Positions 1 to 14,639 are shown, counted from the first letter of the stretch. The stretch is DNA of 64,000 bases from Ficedula albicollis (GCF_000247815.1 NC_021684.1:5513045-5577044); one strand, 5' to 3'. A program made the numbers and translations. Notes: generated by a model from the letters alone, not told the origin.

Positions 1-2402
1 TTCTATTCTAAATATAGAATCATATTTTTTTTTAAATTATGGTTGCAATGAGTTTTATTTGTTTTTAGGATTTTTTTCTCTTTTTGCAGTAAGTATTGAG
101 AGTTAGTATTAAGTAAGTATTAAGTATTTTGCAGGAAGTATTGAGAGTTCATGAATTGTCCATTTCCCATAGGCACTTTTGAAGATATTTTATTCCTTTT
201 TCTTTATGTTTTACTACATACTGGGAAATATCTCCTTTCCAGTTTTGGAGCAGAAAGCAGAGTAGCAATGAGCACATTCCTTTGCCAGTGGCCAGGCATG
301 AGCAGGCTGTGTCCCACTATCAGCACAGAGCTCAGCTCTGTGATTCACACAGCTGTGATTGGTTATTTGGTAGCAGTGCTAGAACAAAACCAGTGGTGGT
401 AGCAGCAAAGCACAGGCTCAGTGGTTTCTCAGCTGTATTTTGAGTGTTTGTCTCTTACATTGCACTACTCAGCTGTAAAATCCTCATGTACTTCTGTGTT
501 ATTGGACTGACCAAATGGAAATAACTTCACATGAATGGCTTTGAATTTGCTCTTCCATGATGCAGGATTTTGTCTCGGAAGTGAAAAGCGTCTGAATGTG
601 AGCCTAGATCATGAAAAATCAAGTGGAGTGAATGAGGTTTGTTTCCCCGTCTCCCTGCAAATATTTGTGTTTTTTATCTAAAAAGCAGGAAGCAGCCTGT
701 GATTTTAGTAATACGCCTAGAATGAAATCTGGGGGTTTGAACAGCTCTCCCTGCTTTGGCAGTGCTTTCCATTGTCAAATTCACAATGACTTATGATAGA
801 ACTATTCAGAAGCAATCCTATCAGCACAGATTTCAATTTTAGTGGCCTGTTAACCCCAAAACACTCCACTTCCCTTAGCAAAGAAAAGAAAATACAATGT
901 TATATCAGGGGAGAAATTGGTAAATGGCACTTGAAAGCAAACAGTTTTATTCATTAAGAGAAGAAATTTTACCAGTGGAATAGAGTCACAACTGATGGTG
1001 GTCTTTGACAAGCAGACAATTCTTCTTGGGTAGAGAGGGGGAAATACAAAAATATGAAGTTATTTTAAAATCATCTGGTATTTTTAAGTAGGACTCAACA
1101 GGTTCCATCCTGCTAATGTAGATGTTCTTAGGAATAACTAAAAGCATGTTTGAAAAAACAATATGTAAGGGAGAAGGCAGTTTTAATAAGACTGGTGAAA
1201 CATCTAGAATAACATGAAGTGTCATTGACTTTCTTATGAATTACCTCAAATTTTGGGCTCATATTGTTGCAAATAATGTATTCTGTACCTGAATACTGAA
1301 AATAATTACAGTCATGCCAAGAAGAGCTCTGCTGCTTTTTTGTTGTCGTTGTTGTTGTTGATAATCACATGCAGACGATGGCATATAGATCTGGAAGACT
1401 ACCAGAATTGCAGTAAGAAAATAAAGCTAATTTCCTACATAATTTCCTGACTAGCATTTTCCCAGACTACAGTAACCCTGCACATAGCATTTGAAAACAT
1501 TGCCAACAGCATTACAGAATGAAGCACAGCACAATTTAATATCTGAGAGAGGATGGATGGATTGATGTCTAAGGATACAGTGTCAGTAGAATAGTCAGAA
1601 AGGACTTGTATTCCTAAATGCTGCTATAGAAAAGTTACAGTGTTCTCTGTGTGTCTAGGACTGAAATGATCTCAAGGTTTGCCACTCTTTGTCACTAACC
1701 ATTTCTTGCTTTTTCTGTTGGACTCTGAGTGAGACTGATAACACAAAATAGGAGCTTTGCAGATGGAAAGGAACTGGTTTTGTAACAGGTTGAGTTTTGG
1801 GAGCAGGGTGTGGGTAGAAGAATATATGCATTGCTGTTTAGTCTCAGACATGTGGTCAGATCCTTTTGTTTGAACCTCCCCACATTCTTCAGGATGTGAG
1901 TGGGAGTATTTTCCCATACATGAAAACCTTAAACGACTCCTGTGACTTCTCTTACAATGAACCTCTGATACTTCTGGTTTCTAAAAAAATAATTTTAAAT
2001 TTTTATTGAGGTAGGACAGGCATGGAGGTCTAAAGACACATGGTGAAATATACAGTGCTTCTGAAATCTGCTGATGAATGAAGAATGGTGTGAACCACAG
2101 CCTGCAAGCTGCAAAACAGTGAGAAAAGGTAGTAGTGACAGACTGAAGTTCCAAATTAATAGGAGTTGTATGCTGCACCTTTAGCTTTCTAACATAATGG
2201 TTATGAAGACAGGAAGATGAAACATCCATATAGTGGCTTTCCTCTTGTGATGGAAGTGGTGATCATAGATGCAGCAGCAGAATACAAGAGCCAGGGTGTG
2301 GCTTTCTCTCCTGACCAGTCACGTCCACTGCTCTGTGTGGACACCTGTATTTGTGAGAGGAATATCCAGCTCCTTTGACTGGCTTTGAGCAGTTCTGCCT
2401 AC

Positions 2403-2484
2403 TGCTCATTCAGAGTTTCTCCCCTCTGGTAAGAACAATACATTGCTCATTCAGAGTTTCTCCCCTCTGGTAAGAGCAATATAT
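2403..2484. repeat. 41-base tandem duplication
   Basis: Copies begin TGCTCATTCAGAGTTTCTCC at 2403 and 2444, differing at AAGAACAATAC versus AAGAGCAATAT. Confidence 0.95.
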
Positions 2485-2500
2485 TTTCTCAAGAATTTTC

Positions 2501-2578
2501 TTCTATAGACCTGGGAAGACCTACTTTTTCAATATTTCTTTCTATAGACCTGGGAAGACCTACTTTTTCAATCTTTCT
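2501..2578. repeat. 39-base tandem duplication
   Basis: Copies begin TTCTATAGACCTGGGAAGAC at 2501 and 2540, almost identical. This pair lies only 17 bases after the previous one but has a different unit. Confidence 0.95.
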
Positions 2579-3659
2579 TTTTTTATTTTAAGTTGGGTTA
2601 CTTTTGCTCTCTAATGGCCTATGGAGTTAACTGTGTTTGCTTTCACCTCTCTTCCACTGGGCAAGAAGCCAAACCATGACTCTTGGTGTAGGGATGCAGA
2701 CTTTCTGGTAAAATGGAATATCTGGCAGGAGAAATAGCTCTGTCCACAGCATAAATTCTTAGGAACATGGGAAATATATTGAGTATAGCCATATGAGCAC
2801 CAAGGTGCCCAGGCAGCCCTCATGCAATTCTCAGGGATTAAAACAGAGCCCATGGGATGTGTCTGGAATGCCTTTCCAATCATGTTAAAGCTAGACTTCC
2901 TGTATTTAAGTGTAAACTGCCTCATAATTTATGCCAAGTGTCTTCACAGCGCTACAAGGAATCTTTTCACCAGGATTTAGTTGTGGTCAGGAGCATGTTA
3001 ATGGACAACAACATCTTCTGTTGTAATAGACAAATTTTTGCTCTCAGTAACTAAATCATGAACCCACACAGGGAGAGAAGAAGCAAAAGCACATAGCCCA
3101 GTAGAGGGAACAACTTGCTGCTGTTATCTTTAGGGGATTTATGACATTTGAGAATTTAGCCTAATATACCTGATCCTTAAAAAAAGGCCAAACAATCACC
3201 TCCTCAACCAGTCTTAGTAGTGAGAGTGGATATATTTCTTTTTCCAAGTTACACACAAACTGTTGACACATCACGGTTCAGTTGTAATACACTTACAACT
3301 TGGCTGAACAAAGAAAAGTATTTTTTTCTACATGACTGCTTAGCACACTCAGAGTGATTGGCAAAGCTGAAAAGAAAATGTCTTTAAGAGAAAATAAAGC
3401 AGGTTATTTAGTAGAGAAGGGAGAGAGGAGCTTTTTATTGCAATCTCCTTAAGGGTCAAAGTGGGGAAATCCCTTAATGTTGTTAGCACGACAGGAGATT
3501 TTGTGTTTGAAGATTTGCAGAAGTGTATCTCATGTGACGACTAATCTCATTTATCTATTTTTCTGTCACCCTAACTGTGATGTTTGAGGACAGCTGGTGT
3601 CCTCAGAGCTCAGCCATCCTGGGTTTGTTTGCTCCATATAAATCTAGAGACTGAGCCAG

Positions 3660-4215
3660 CGAGGGTGGCAGTGTGGCTAAGCTCGGAGTGCAGAGCTGCC
3701 TGCGAGGACAGGCGATAATTGTGACAGGTCAGCAAGGAAGAAAAGAGCAGGGGCCGGGTGTGGGTGGGAAATCCAAGGGTTCTTTATTCTTCCATGTGGC
3801 ACAGGAGTGCTCCTGAATGCAGCCAGAGACCAAGACCCTCGCAAGGGGTGAACACAACTTCTACACTGTGAGGTCGAACATTCTAGAGACATTGTAATCA
3901 AGCATAAGTGGCAATGGAACTCTTATTTACATAGTAACTCCCATGACCCCACACGAACAAACTTTAACTCTCCTAGCTACAACAATATCCGTGAAATTAG
4001 GGTGTTGGCTTGCTATTGCCTCAGGTTGATCCAGACCAGCCCACTGAGCTTCCACATCGAGCTTTGTTCCCAATGAATGCCCCGAGAACAAGACTTTCAA
4101 TGTGAGCTGTTTTATGACCTTGGGTCTCCTTGGGCTTGGGGAGGATAATTTTGTCTGAATGGAGATGTCCAACAAAGTCATGTTCTCGGTCCAGTGAGGC
4201 AGTGAAGCTCAGGAA
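3660..4215 (-). mobile_element. Probable endogenous retrovirus LTR (minus strand)
   Basis: On the minus strand the sequence has a long U3-like part, then CCACATGGAAGAATAAAGAA and CCCTTGGATTTCC, typical of an LTR R/U5 junction with its poly(A) signal, and a more GC-rich end near 3670. No internal viral genes are seen. I could not fix a target-site duplication, so boundaries are approximate. Confidence 0.5.
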
Positions 4216-7180
4216 CTCAACTCTATGGACATACGGATTAGAGGCAGAATGATTTTGGTGCTCAATATTGTTCCCCTATATCAAAGGGATATATTTAGGT
4301 AACCTCCCACTAGAAGGTGAAATAGGAGCTTTTCTTTCCCCTTTTTTTAAAAAAAAACTCTGCTGGGCACAGTGTGAAAGTTCTGCTCCCCATATTCCTA
4401 GTGAGGTTTTTTCCCTAATATTTTAGGGTTTTGTACTGAAAGTGAATTTTAAGTGTTGAAGGATAATGTGGGAGTTTCTGAAACAGAATAGATAAACGTG
4501 TGCTGGGATTATTTAAGACATTCCTTGTTTGCCAATAGGGAATAAGAGGAATTAAAAAACTATATTGCACTTAGCTGCAGCTGTCATGAATGCTAGAGGA
4601 TGTCCTATAAAGGGGCTGAAGGTATTTCATTCTATCCATTTGTCAGACTAATCGCTGTCTTGTGAGTGGGGTCATTTCAGTAAAGAATGAAAGTCAACCC
4701 TCAAGTGAGAAGGAAATGAACGATGTGAAGAGATACCTGACTCATAATTAACTCTGTTCAACAGGTTAGCATGCACAGTGTTATATAATATCATATGAAC
4801 ATAGTTTGAAGGCAGCACATGGTGAGTCACAAATTCTGCATTCTCAAACTTTATAAGACATTGCATGAAGTGATTCTTCTCCTTCTAGATGCTGAATTAC
4901 TTTGAGTAGCAAAACCATTTTTGTGTCATATCCTCCTGGTTGTTAAGTACAACTCCTACATGTCTCCATCTTCAAAAGTCTCCAGGTGACGAAAAAAAAA
5001 AGAGAGAAGTGAGCAATTGGAATATTTTTCAAGAATACCTTATATTCAGTGCATTTTTAGAATCCAAATTCCTCTCATGCTTCCTCCCAGAAGCTCTTGT
5101 CAGTCACGTCCTTCTACAGCATGTATTTTACTGTGTTCACTGAGGTATTGTCACTGTTGATTTTGAAAGTCTTTAGGTTATTTCATGGACAAACAAATCA
5201 TGATGAGGTCAAAGCAAGTTTAATAACACTTCCTGTTGAACTCTAAAATATGAGAGGATCATTCAGCTTGACTACATGGCAGCTATGAAGTGTTTTAATG
5301 AACAGTGCCTTATTTCTATATGAGTATTAAAGCAAGCAGTGTTGGTGAATATGCATGTTTGTGCAGCAAGCAGAAATCTCTTGTGCAGATTTTTTGCACC
5401 TCTCTCTTTCAAATACGTTTTTTTTTCTCAAGGGATGCAGCCTGGAGCTTATGGAATGATTTTGTAGCGCCAAGATGCCAAGCACTAGTTAGTAGAGTTT
5501 TCAAGTGCAAGTGCTCACAGTGCAAATTGTGTTCCTGTACCTTTACTCTGGCTGTTCTCACCAGAAAACCCTTTTGTCTCTTCACTAACAATGCACTGGC
5601 ACCAAATCTGCAGCAGCGTTACTCTCACCAGAAAACCCTTTTGTCTCTTCACTAGCAATGCACTGACACCAAACCTGCAGCAGCAAGTGTTATCCTGGAG
5701 TTCATCTTACAGAATGCACAGGAAGGAGGAAAAATGTATATTTATGTTTTCTACCTGCTCATCACCACCTTTATAATTCAGGTCTGCAGGGTAGGATTTG
5801 GCATGTTCTACCCTCCAGAAACAATTCAGATCATAGTGATTGCTGAAGTTGTGCATAAGCAACAGAAGCAATAAGTGATGGCAGTGAGATTCTGCAAGGT
5901 AAAAGAAACAATCTGCAATTGAACTTCTTATCTCTGATTATTATAACAGGATAAATGTTCCAAAAAGATCAAGAGCTGTTCCATTATAGTATTCTTATTT
6001 CATATATTGATAGGCTTTTAAAGCACACAGAGATTAGATCAATTGTCTACCAGTGCTCAGAGTGAGGAGCTGATACAAATTTCCTAAGCCAGTTAAATGA
6101 CAGGTAAGACAGAGACTGTTAAGCAATTCCTAGCAAAAATGGCTGGAATTTCTACCCTTGAAGAAGGCAAGACAGAAATTATCTGCAGCTGAACATACAT
6201 AAATATATACAAAAAAAACCCCCTTAGTATTTATAACACAAAGGACAGATAAGATGGTGCAGAATTGATTATGTACATGTTTTAAAATTAATTTTGTTTG
6301 AATTCTAAACAAGGAGCTTGCCAGTTCCTGTGAGAAAATACTGTAATTTATTGCTTCCCCAGATGAAATAACCAGAAGGTGTTGTTTTTTGTAGGTCTTT
6401 AAAATGTCTGTTGAATGTCACAGATTTCTAAATCAAAAAGGCAAAAAAAAAAAAAAAAGCTTTATGGAGGCAGACAACATTGTGCAGAACACTTGTTTTT
6501 ACTCTTCTAATCAATACCTACAATTTCTTAAAATCTGCCTAATACCCTGTGAAGTATGCAGGTCAATTATTTAACAGTTATAAAAAAATGTAGCACTATC
6601 CCATCCTTGTTTTTTTAGTATGACTTGTATTTTTGCTACATTTTTTTGTTCTTGAGTAGAACATTGGTTTGTTACATTATTTCATATATAAGAAACTGTT
6701 TTTCCTCTATATGTAAAATATTTCAATAAATAAAAGTTGAATTTACAATTGAAACTGATAAGGCAGCAAAACTAGTTATCAAATTACGTAAAAGCAGTGT
6801 ATTAAAGGCACTGTGAAAATGTGTGAGGCAAAATGAACACTACAAAGTCAAAGGCTGTGCTGTAAAGCTGTGACACTGTTTTTTCAAGTGTTGCATATCA
6901 CAGAAAACCCCACTCCTCTGCATTCTTCAAAAAGTCCCTTTATTCTTTTATCCCAAAGCAAGGGCATAAATCCTTGCTTAACTAGTAATGCAGCCAGGAA
7001 AAAAAAAAATTACAAATTTTTGTTTAATCATTTAACATGTTCATAGAGATTAACTCAGTGCACAAGGCCTAGAGAACTAATCTAAAAAGCCCTCAGGGGG
7101 AACACTGGTTGGAGGGAGGAAAAACTGGCACAACAGTAACTCCTAATGTGTCCTTTGCTGGTGAATGGCCTGTGACTCTT
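4216..7180. other. Intergenic DNA, no gene recognised
   Basis: AT-rich; contains the 67-base duplication at 5556-5689 and a 16-base A run near 6445. No coding or RNA gene seen. Confidence 0.65.
5556..5689. repeat. 67-base tandem duplication
   Basis: Copies begin TCTCACCAGAAAACCCTTTT at 5556 and 5623 and end in CTGCAGCAG. There are several single-base differences, so this pair is older than some others. Confidence 0.94.
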
Positions 7181-9133
7181 CTTTTTTCTTCCTGCAGTTC
7201 TGTGCTGCATTGGAAATGTTGAATCCCCAGGCTTGGATATGTCTCTGACCCAAGAGGGGTGCTCAGAGGACAGAAGGAAGCTTAATGAGATTTAGTGCCT
7301 AGTCTGGTAAGTCTCCATGTGACTCCTTGCAGTTTCCCCAACCTCCTAGTTATTGTTGTAGAAGAACAAGCTTTATATGATCAGGAACAAAGACACTGAT
7401 GTCTTCTATGCTTTCTTTCTGAAAAAGAAACAAAATTAAAGCCAGATGACATAATTTGGCCTCTGCTGGCACAAGACCTCTAAGCAGAACAGGAAAAATG
7501 ACCCTTTGCTATGGTTTTCTCCTCATTAATGCAATGGCAAAATGTGGCCTTGCAGCAGAGGCAGAGCAGTTGTGTTAAGGACCATTGCTCCTGAAAAAGG
7601 CCAGATGGGGCACTGGGATGAATGAGCTCTGCAGAGCAGTATCCTACGGCTCCAGCTGTGCACCACTCATCTGCTTTACTGGGATCCAAGGGAGAGAGTG
7701 GAGATGTGGGCAGAGGGGTGGCAGGAGCAGAGTGCACCCACCCTTTAATGCAGGACACACTGCCCTCGGGTGTCCCCTCCTGCCCAGGGCACAGAGCAGG
7801 GCTGGCTGCAACAGCAGCACCTCTGGGCTGCTCCCTGGGCTGGAGGGATCTCAAACTCTGCACTGAAGCAGTGGGACAGGATGACATTGAGGGGGAAGGT
7901 TGTTCAGCCAGCACCAGAGGTTTTGAGTATTTGTTTTGCTCATTTCCAAAATCAGTCCTGACTTGAAAGCTTTTTCAGTAGCTGCAGAAATCTACAGTTT
8001 TTAGCTCACAGCCCAGTCTATCATTTTATGTTACATCATGCACTATTCCAGGAGGTTGAGCTGCCTATGATTTCATAGTGCAGTTGATTTTCTAGCTTAA
8101 GTCCTCAAGGGACCTTAAAGGGAATGGAAACCCAGAAATAAAATGAAGAAATTAAAATATATTAATAACTGTAAAATGCACCATTTATTTGGATTAATAA
8201 AATACAAAATTGTAGTTATCCTTTACACTGGATTTGATTTTGGTTCTGCAATGATTCAATAGGTACAGTAGGTTCCTGCTTCCTAATTTCACTTTGTCTT
8301 TGGGAAATATTTTTGTAGAAGAGGAATTCCTCTCTGAGGAGCTGATATTATGGAAGGTCTCTAATTGTTCTTAACAGGTTTTAAGTTTTCTAGGCTATTA
8401 TCAGTCTATGATTTGAAGTCAAAGTCTACCTTTTTGTTCTTAACAGGTTTTAAGTTTTCTAGGCTACTATCAGTCTTTATGAAAGCTGTGATTTGAAGTC
8501 AAAGTCTACCTTTCGAAGTCAAAGTCTACCTTTTATCCTGAAATGCTTTATTAGTTGGGCAATTAATTACTCCAAGTTCCCCAAGTGGAACACAGATACC
8601 AAGTTACTGAAAGAAAAAAAATATTCACTTTTTAAATTCTGAAGGAACAGTCCTAGCTTATTCTAAGGCCTGCATGTGTATATATATATTGTCTGGTCTT
8701 TTGGGACTGACTAAACTTTGGTGTAGACCAAAGGGGTTCACTCTGACATGGAGGTTTCACATAACTCTAATGAAAACTGGGGTTTGTCCCATTGTGCCAA
8801 ATCAAGGAGTATGTGGTCTGTGCTGGAGGAAAATCCAGCCTAGTTTAGTTCCAGATACAGACTAACTCTGTATTTAAAAATCTCTGTAGTGGTTAATCTT
8901 TCCCCCTTTGCTGTTAAGAAAAGTGAACTATTTTAGAGCATCCCATCTCAGGGCAGCCAAAAGTGGAAAATGTTATGCTGAGAAGATGCAGGAATGCTTT
9001 AATTGGGCAGTGCCTGCTGTAGGAATCAGAGAGCAATTGTTTTGACCTCATGTTCTCATAAAGATTTTGTGACAGTGTGCCAGTTCAGTAACTTGGCCTC
9101 CCTTTAACTTGTACCTATTCTCAAATTATGCTA
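7181..9133. other. Intergenic DNA with one exon-like stretch
   Basis: Contains an exon-like segment (about 7197-7307, see findings), moderately GC-rich sequence at 7560-7900 with open frames on both strands but no recognisable protein, and the tandem repeat at 8365-8532. Confidence 0.5.
8365..8532. repeat. About 69-base tandem duplication with a partial third copy
   Basis: Copies begin TTGTTCTTAACAGGTTTTAA at 8365 and 8434. The second carries a small insertion (TTATGAAAGCTG), and CGAAGTCAAAGTCTACCTTT is repeated once more at 8514-8533. Confidence 0.93.
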
Positions 9134-9281
9134 CTAAAAACAAGCATTTTCTGTCAACTCAGTTGTTAAGCCAGTTCAGACATAGTTGTGAGTAAAATTA
9201 AGTTAGCCTAAAAACAAGCATTTTCTGTCAACTCAGTTGTTAAGCCTGTTCAGGCATAGTTGTGAGTAAAATTAAGTTAGT
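9134..9281. repeat. 74-base tandem duplication
   Basis: Copies begin CTAAAAACAAGCATTTTCTG at 9134 and 9208 with a few substitutions (AGCCAGTTCAGACA versus AGCCTGTTCAGGCA). It lies just upstream of a CR1 fragment. Confidence 0.95.
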
Positions 9282-9308
9282 TGATATGTCAGTTTTTGTT
9301 TTGAAAAG

Positions 9309-9967
9309 GACATGAGAGTCCTGGTAGATGAGAGGCTGGACATGGGTCAGCAAGGTCTGCTGGCAGCCCAGAAAACCAGTTGTGTCCTGGGCTTCATCCA
9401 AAGCACTGTGGGCAGTAGGGGAGGGAAGCGATTTTCCTCTGCTTTCTTCTGGTGAGACCCACCTGGAACACTGCATCCAGCTCTGGCACCACAGAATAGG
9501 AAGGATGTAGACCTGGTGGAAACAGTCCAGACGAGGCCACCAAGATGCAAAGATGAATTGAGGGATGGAGCACATCTGCTATAAGGAAAAGCGAAGAGAA
9601 CTGGGGTTGTTTAGCCTGGAAAAGAGAATGTTTTGGAGTGACCTAACTGTGACCTTCCAATACCTGAAGGAAACTTACAGAAAAGATGGAGAGAGACTTA
9701 AGAGTTTGGAGTTATAGGGAAAGTGGGAATGCTTCACCTAGAGAGTAGGTTTAGATTAGATATTAGGAAAAATTTACTGTGGGGGTGGTGAGGCACTGGC
9801 GCAGGTTTCCCGGAGAAGCTGTGTGTGCCTCGTCTCAGAACTGTTGAAAGCCAGATTGAACGGGGCTTGGAGCAACATGGTCTAGTGGAAGGTGTCCCTG
9901 CTCATGGCAAGAGGCTGGAACAAGATGAGCTCTAAGTTTTGCTCCAATTTAGGCTGTTCTGTGAAAT
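9309..9967 (+). mobile_element. CR1 LINE, 3'-terminal fragment (plus strand)
   Basis: Matches the order of the CR1 3' region: GAGAGTCCTGGTAGATGAGA, CCTGGAACACTGCATCCAGC, CGAGGCCACCAAGATGCAAA, TTTAGATTAGATATTAGGAA, then GAGCAACATGGTCTAGTGGA and AGGTGTCCCTGCTCATGGCA at the 3' end. The reverse-transcriptase C-terminal frame is broken, so it is a dead 5'-truncated copy. Confidence 0.93.
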
Positions 9968-10472
9968 GCTGCTCCTGCTCTGAGCTGGACTTGTGCTGTG
10001 CCCCGTTTCCGTCACCAATTGGGCTGTTGGGCTGTCGGGACACAACCCGCAGCAGTTTGGGAGCGGAGTCCCGCTGGAGCGAGAAGCGCCCGTCCCGTCC
10101 GGGCCGTGGCGGGGCCGGTGCCGCCACCGCGCGGCCGAACCGCGTCAATGCCCAGAGGCTCCGCATGCCAAAGCTGCTTCCTGTGAAAACCGCTGGGAGT
10201 TACAGTTATTCCTCCTCTTTTCCCACCCCCCTCAGGCTTTGCAGCTGTTTCTGTTTCGGCTTTATGAGGTGACGAGCCAATATGTCCAACAGAACATCGC
10301 TCATTGTCGCTTACTGTTGCCCATGGCAGATGCCTGAAAAGGTCAGACAATTGACTCCAGGTAACACAGTGGATCCTCATGCTTTAGTCCTTGAAGTTAC
10401 CCCCTTTTGTCACGGAAATGTTTGTGTGTAGAGAGAAAATAACACGAGTCCTTCTTACTGGAGTGTTGGTAG
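9968..10472. other. CpG-rich patch between two CR1 copies
   Basis: About 10010-10190 is dense in CpG (for example GAGCGAGAAGCGCCCGTCCC and CCGCGCGGCCGAACCGCG), unlike its neighbours. It could be a promoter or first exon, or a remnant of a GC-rich element. No protein is recognised. Confidence 0.5.
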
Positions 10473-10945
10473 GTGCTGGAGCGTGGCCAGAGAAGGAAAT
10501 TAAGATGGTTGAGGGGTCTGGAGCAGCGGCAGAGGAAGCTGATAACTGATTGGAGAAGAGAAGGCTCAAGGGAGACCTTATCACTCAGCTGTCTGAAAGG
10601 AGTTTTTTGCTGCCAGGTGGGTGTTGGTCTCTCCTCCCAACGAATTTTTTGCTGCCAGGTGGGTGTTGGTCTCTCCTTCCAACTAACAAACAATAAAATG
10701 AGAGCAAACAGCCTCAAGTTGTGCCAGGGGAGGTTTAGATTGGATATTAAGAAAAATGTCTTCAACAAAACAGAACTGTAACAGACTACTCAGGGAGTCA
10801 CCATCCCTCGAGGGATTTCAAAACCAAGTAGATGTGGTGCTTAGGGACACGGTTCAGTGGTGGTGGACTTGGCAGTGCTCAGTTACCAGTTGGGCTCTCT
10901 CATCTCAAGGGTCCTTTCCAATTTAAACAGTTCTATGCTGCATGC
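10473..10945 (+). mobile_element. CR1 LINE, 3'-terminal fragment of a second subfamily (plus strand)
   Basis: Carries CR1 landmarks in order: GAGGGGTCTGGAGCAGCGGC, GGCTCAAGGGAGACCTTATC, GGTGGGTGTTGGTCTCTCCT, CAGGGGAGGTTTAGATTGGA, then GGACTTGGCAGTGCTCAGTT near the 3' end. Its 3' part differs from the copy at 9309, which suggests another subfamily. It holds an internal 42-base duplication. Confidence 0.93.
10603..10686. repeat. 42-base tandem duplication inside the CR1
   Basis: TTTTTTGCTGCCAGGTGGGT occurs at 10603 and 10645, within sequence that is single-copy in typical CR1 elements, so the duplication arose after insertion. Confidence 0.93.
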
Positions 10946-11985
10946 TTCATGCTCCTCAACTGCATTTTTGTTTCCCAGTTTAGCTTATCTGGGAGTTTAT
11001 AATGGGTTTTAATCCCCCAGTTCATCCACCCTTATGGAGATCAGCACAAGCCATAACATACTAAAAGTCTTTTTTTCATTTCTGCTGTCACCCTTTACTG
11101 CCACAAAAGGAAACTCCCGAGTTTGAGGTAGGACAATATTTTAGTTGCTTTGATAACTGGAAAACTGCTTAAAGGAGAGAGGAATGCAATGCTTCCTCCC
11201 CTCTAGCTACAGTGGATATTCTTCTATAACACAAAATCAGTCTCTGCAATTACTCAACACAAATTGTCTCCCCATCTCTCTATCTTTACAATGGGAAAAC
11301 AAATGCTCTTTGTTATTTTTTTCTGGTTTGTTTGTTTGTTTGTTTTTTGTAGGTTTGTGGGTTTTTTTATCATAGGATATACTCCTCTGCCACGTACATC
11401 ACTTCTAGATTACTTAAATAATGTTATTAGGAAAAATGACCAAATGGAGGAAAAAAAACCAGCCTGGAAAACTTCACTCTGAACATGGAAGGAATAAAGT
11501 GGTGGGTGAAATGGCTCAGAGGAGGAGGTTTCATGCAGAAGACAGTTGATGGAGAGAGTTGATGGCTGCTTTGCATGAGGTTGAAGAATTTTGGTTGGTT
11601 CTCCAGATTCTCAGAAGACCCTGGTTTAAACTGCTGCTGTTCATAGTCTGTCACTAAGAAGCTGTAATCAAGTAGGGCTCAGATACTTCCCTCTCCCATG
11701 CTCTTTGTAGCTGCTGCTGTTAGACAGGAAAAAATCTTAGTTCAACTCTAGCATTGCTAAGAAAAATGTGACCTCTGAGCTAGAAGTGCCGTGCTTCTGA
11801 AGGGAATGTTCTGTAACACAGAACGATAGAATCTTTTTATATATCACTGCTTAAATAGTGATCCAAAATAGTCTGCAACTGTCCTGACTTACACTGCGTC
11901 CAAAGTCTTGCCTGCTTGGAAGGCGTCAATGCACTGTATTATCAAATCCAATCTGTTGCAATTAAATTGCATCTTGGTATTTGAA
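10946..11985. other. Intergenic DNA upstream of the RFT1 promoter
   Basis: Nothing recognised beyond ordinary AT-rich sequence and short open frames. Confidence 0.6.
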
Positions 11986-12119
11986 GGTGCATTTGGGGCA
12001 GGTTTTACGTGGTGGGTTTTTTTGGGTTGGTTTTATTGTTGTTTGCTCGGGTTTTTTTGGTTGTTTTTTGTGGTTGTATGTTTTGGGTTTTTGTTTTTCT
12101 TTTTTTTTCCTCCACAGAA
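11986..12119. repeat. T/G-rich low-complexity tract
   Basis: About 120 bases composed almost wholly of T and G with many GGG/TTTT steps (for example GGGTTTTTTTGGGTTGG), then a T run and CCTCCACAG. It adjoins the CpG-rich promoter block. Confidence 0.8.
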
Positions 12120-12391
12120 TGAAGGAAGATCCTTTCCCCTTCCGGTTCGGTTGTGTTTCTCCTTAGGTCAGGGAAGGTTGATGGCTTGCCCTCAGTTTAG
12201 AAAGGGATGGGCGGAACTCGGAAGCTCTTCGTCAATCTCTGGGGTATCTCCTCCCGTACGGCAGGCTGCAGTTCTGGGCTGCCTTCGGAGGAACCCGGGG
12301 CTGTGGCGCTGCGCCTCACTTTTGGGGGGCCGAAGTTCCTTGGCCATTCGCCCTTTGTCGCGGGCGGCACCCTCCGCGCCGCGTGCCCTCA
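12120..12391. promoter_or_regulatory. CpG-rich promoter-proximal block upstream of RFT1
   Basis: Base composition changes sharply from T/G-rich low-complexity DNA (about 11990-12110) to CpG-containing DNA here, leading into the minisatellite. With 14500-15050 it probably forms one CpG island split by the poly-C run. Splice-like CTCCACAG at about 12110-12117 opens the block, but no coding exon is recognisable. Confidence 0.5.

Positions 12392-14639
<2,248 letters not shown>

Larger units (their letters stand above)
1..3659. other. Intergenic DNA, no gene recognised
   Basis: AT-rich unique sequence. It holds two small tandem duplications (2403-2484 and 2501-2578) and short open frames without family resemblance. 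Confidence 0.65.

Noticed and set aside
7480..7914. 144-codon minus-strand frame and overlapping plus-strand frames
   Set aside because: All lie in one moderately GC-rich patch where stop codons are rare; no frame is recognisable.
9240..9575. Open frames within the CR1 fragment (both strands)
   Set aside because: They are remnants or antisense of a truncated LINE; the element's own reverse-transcriptase frame is broken.
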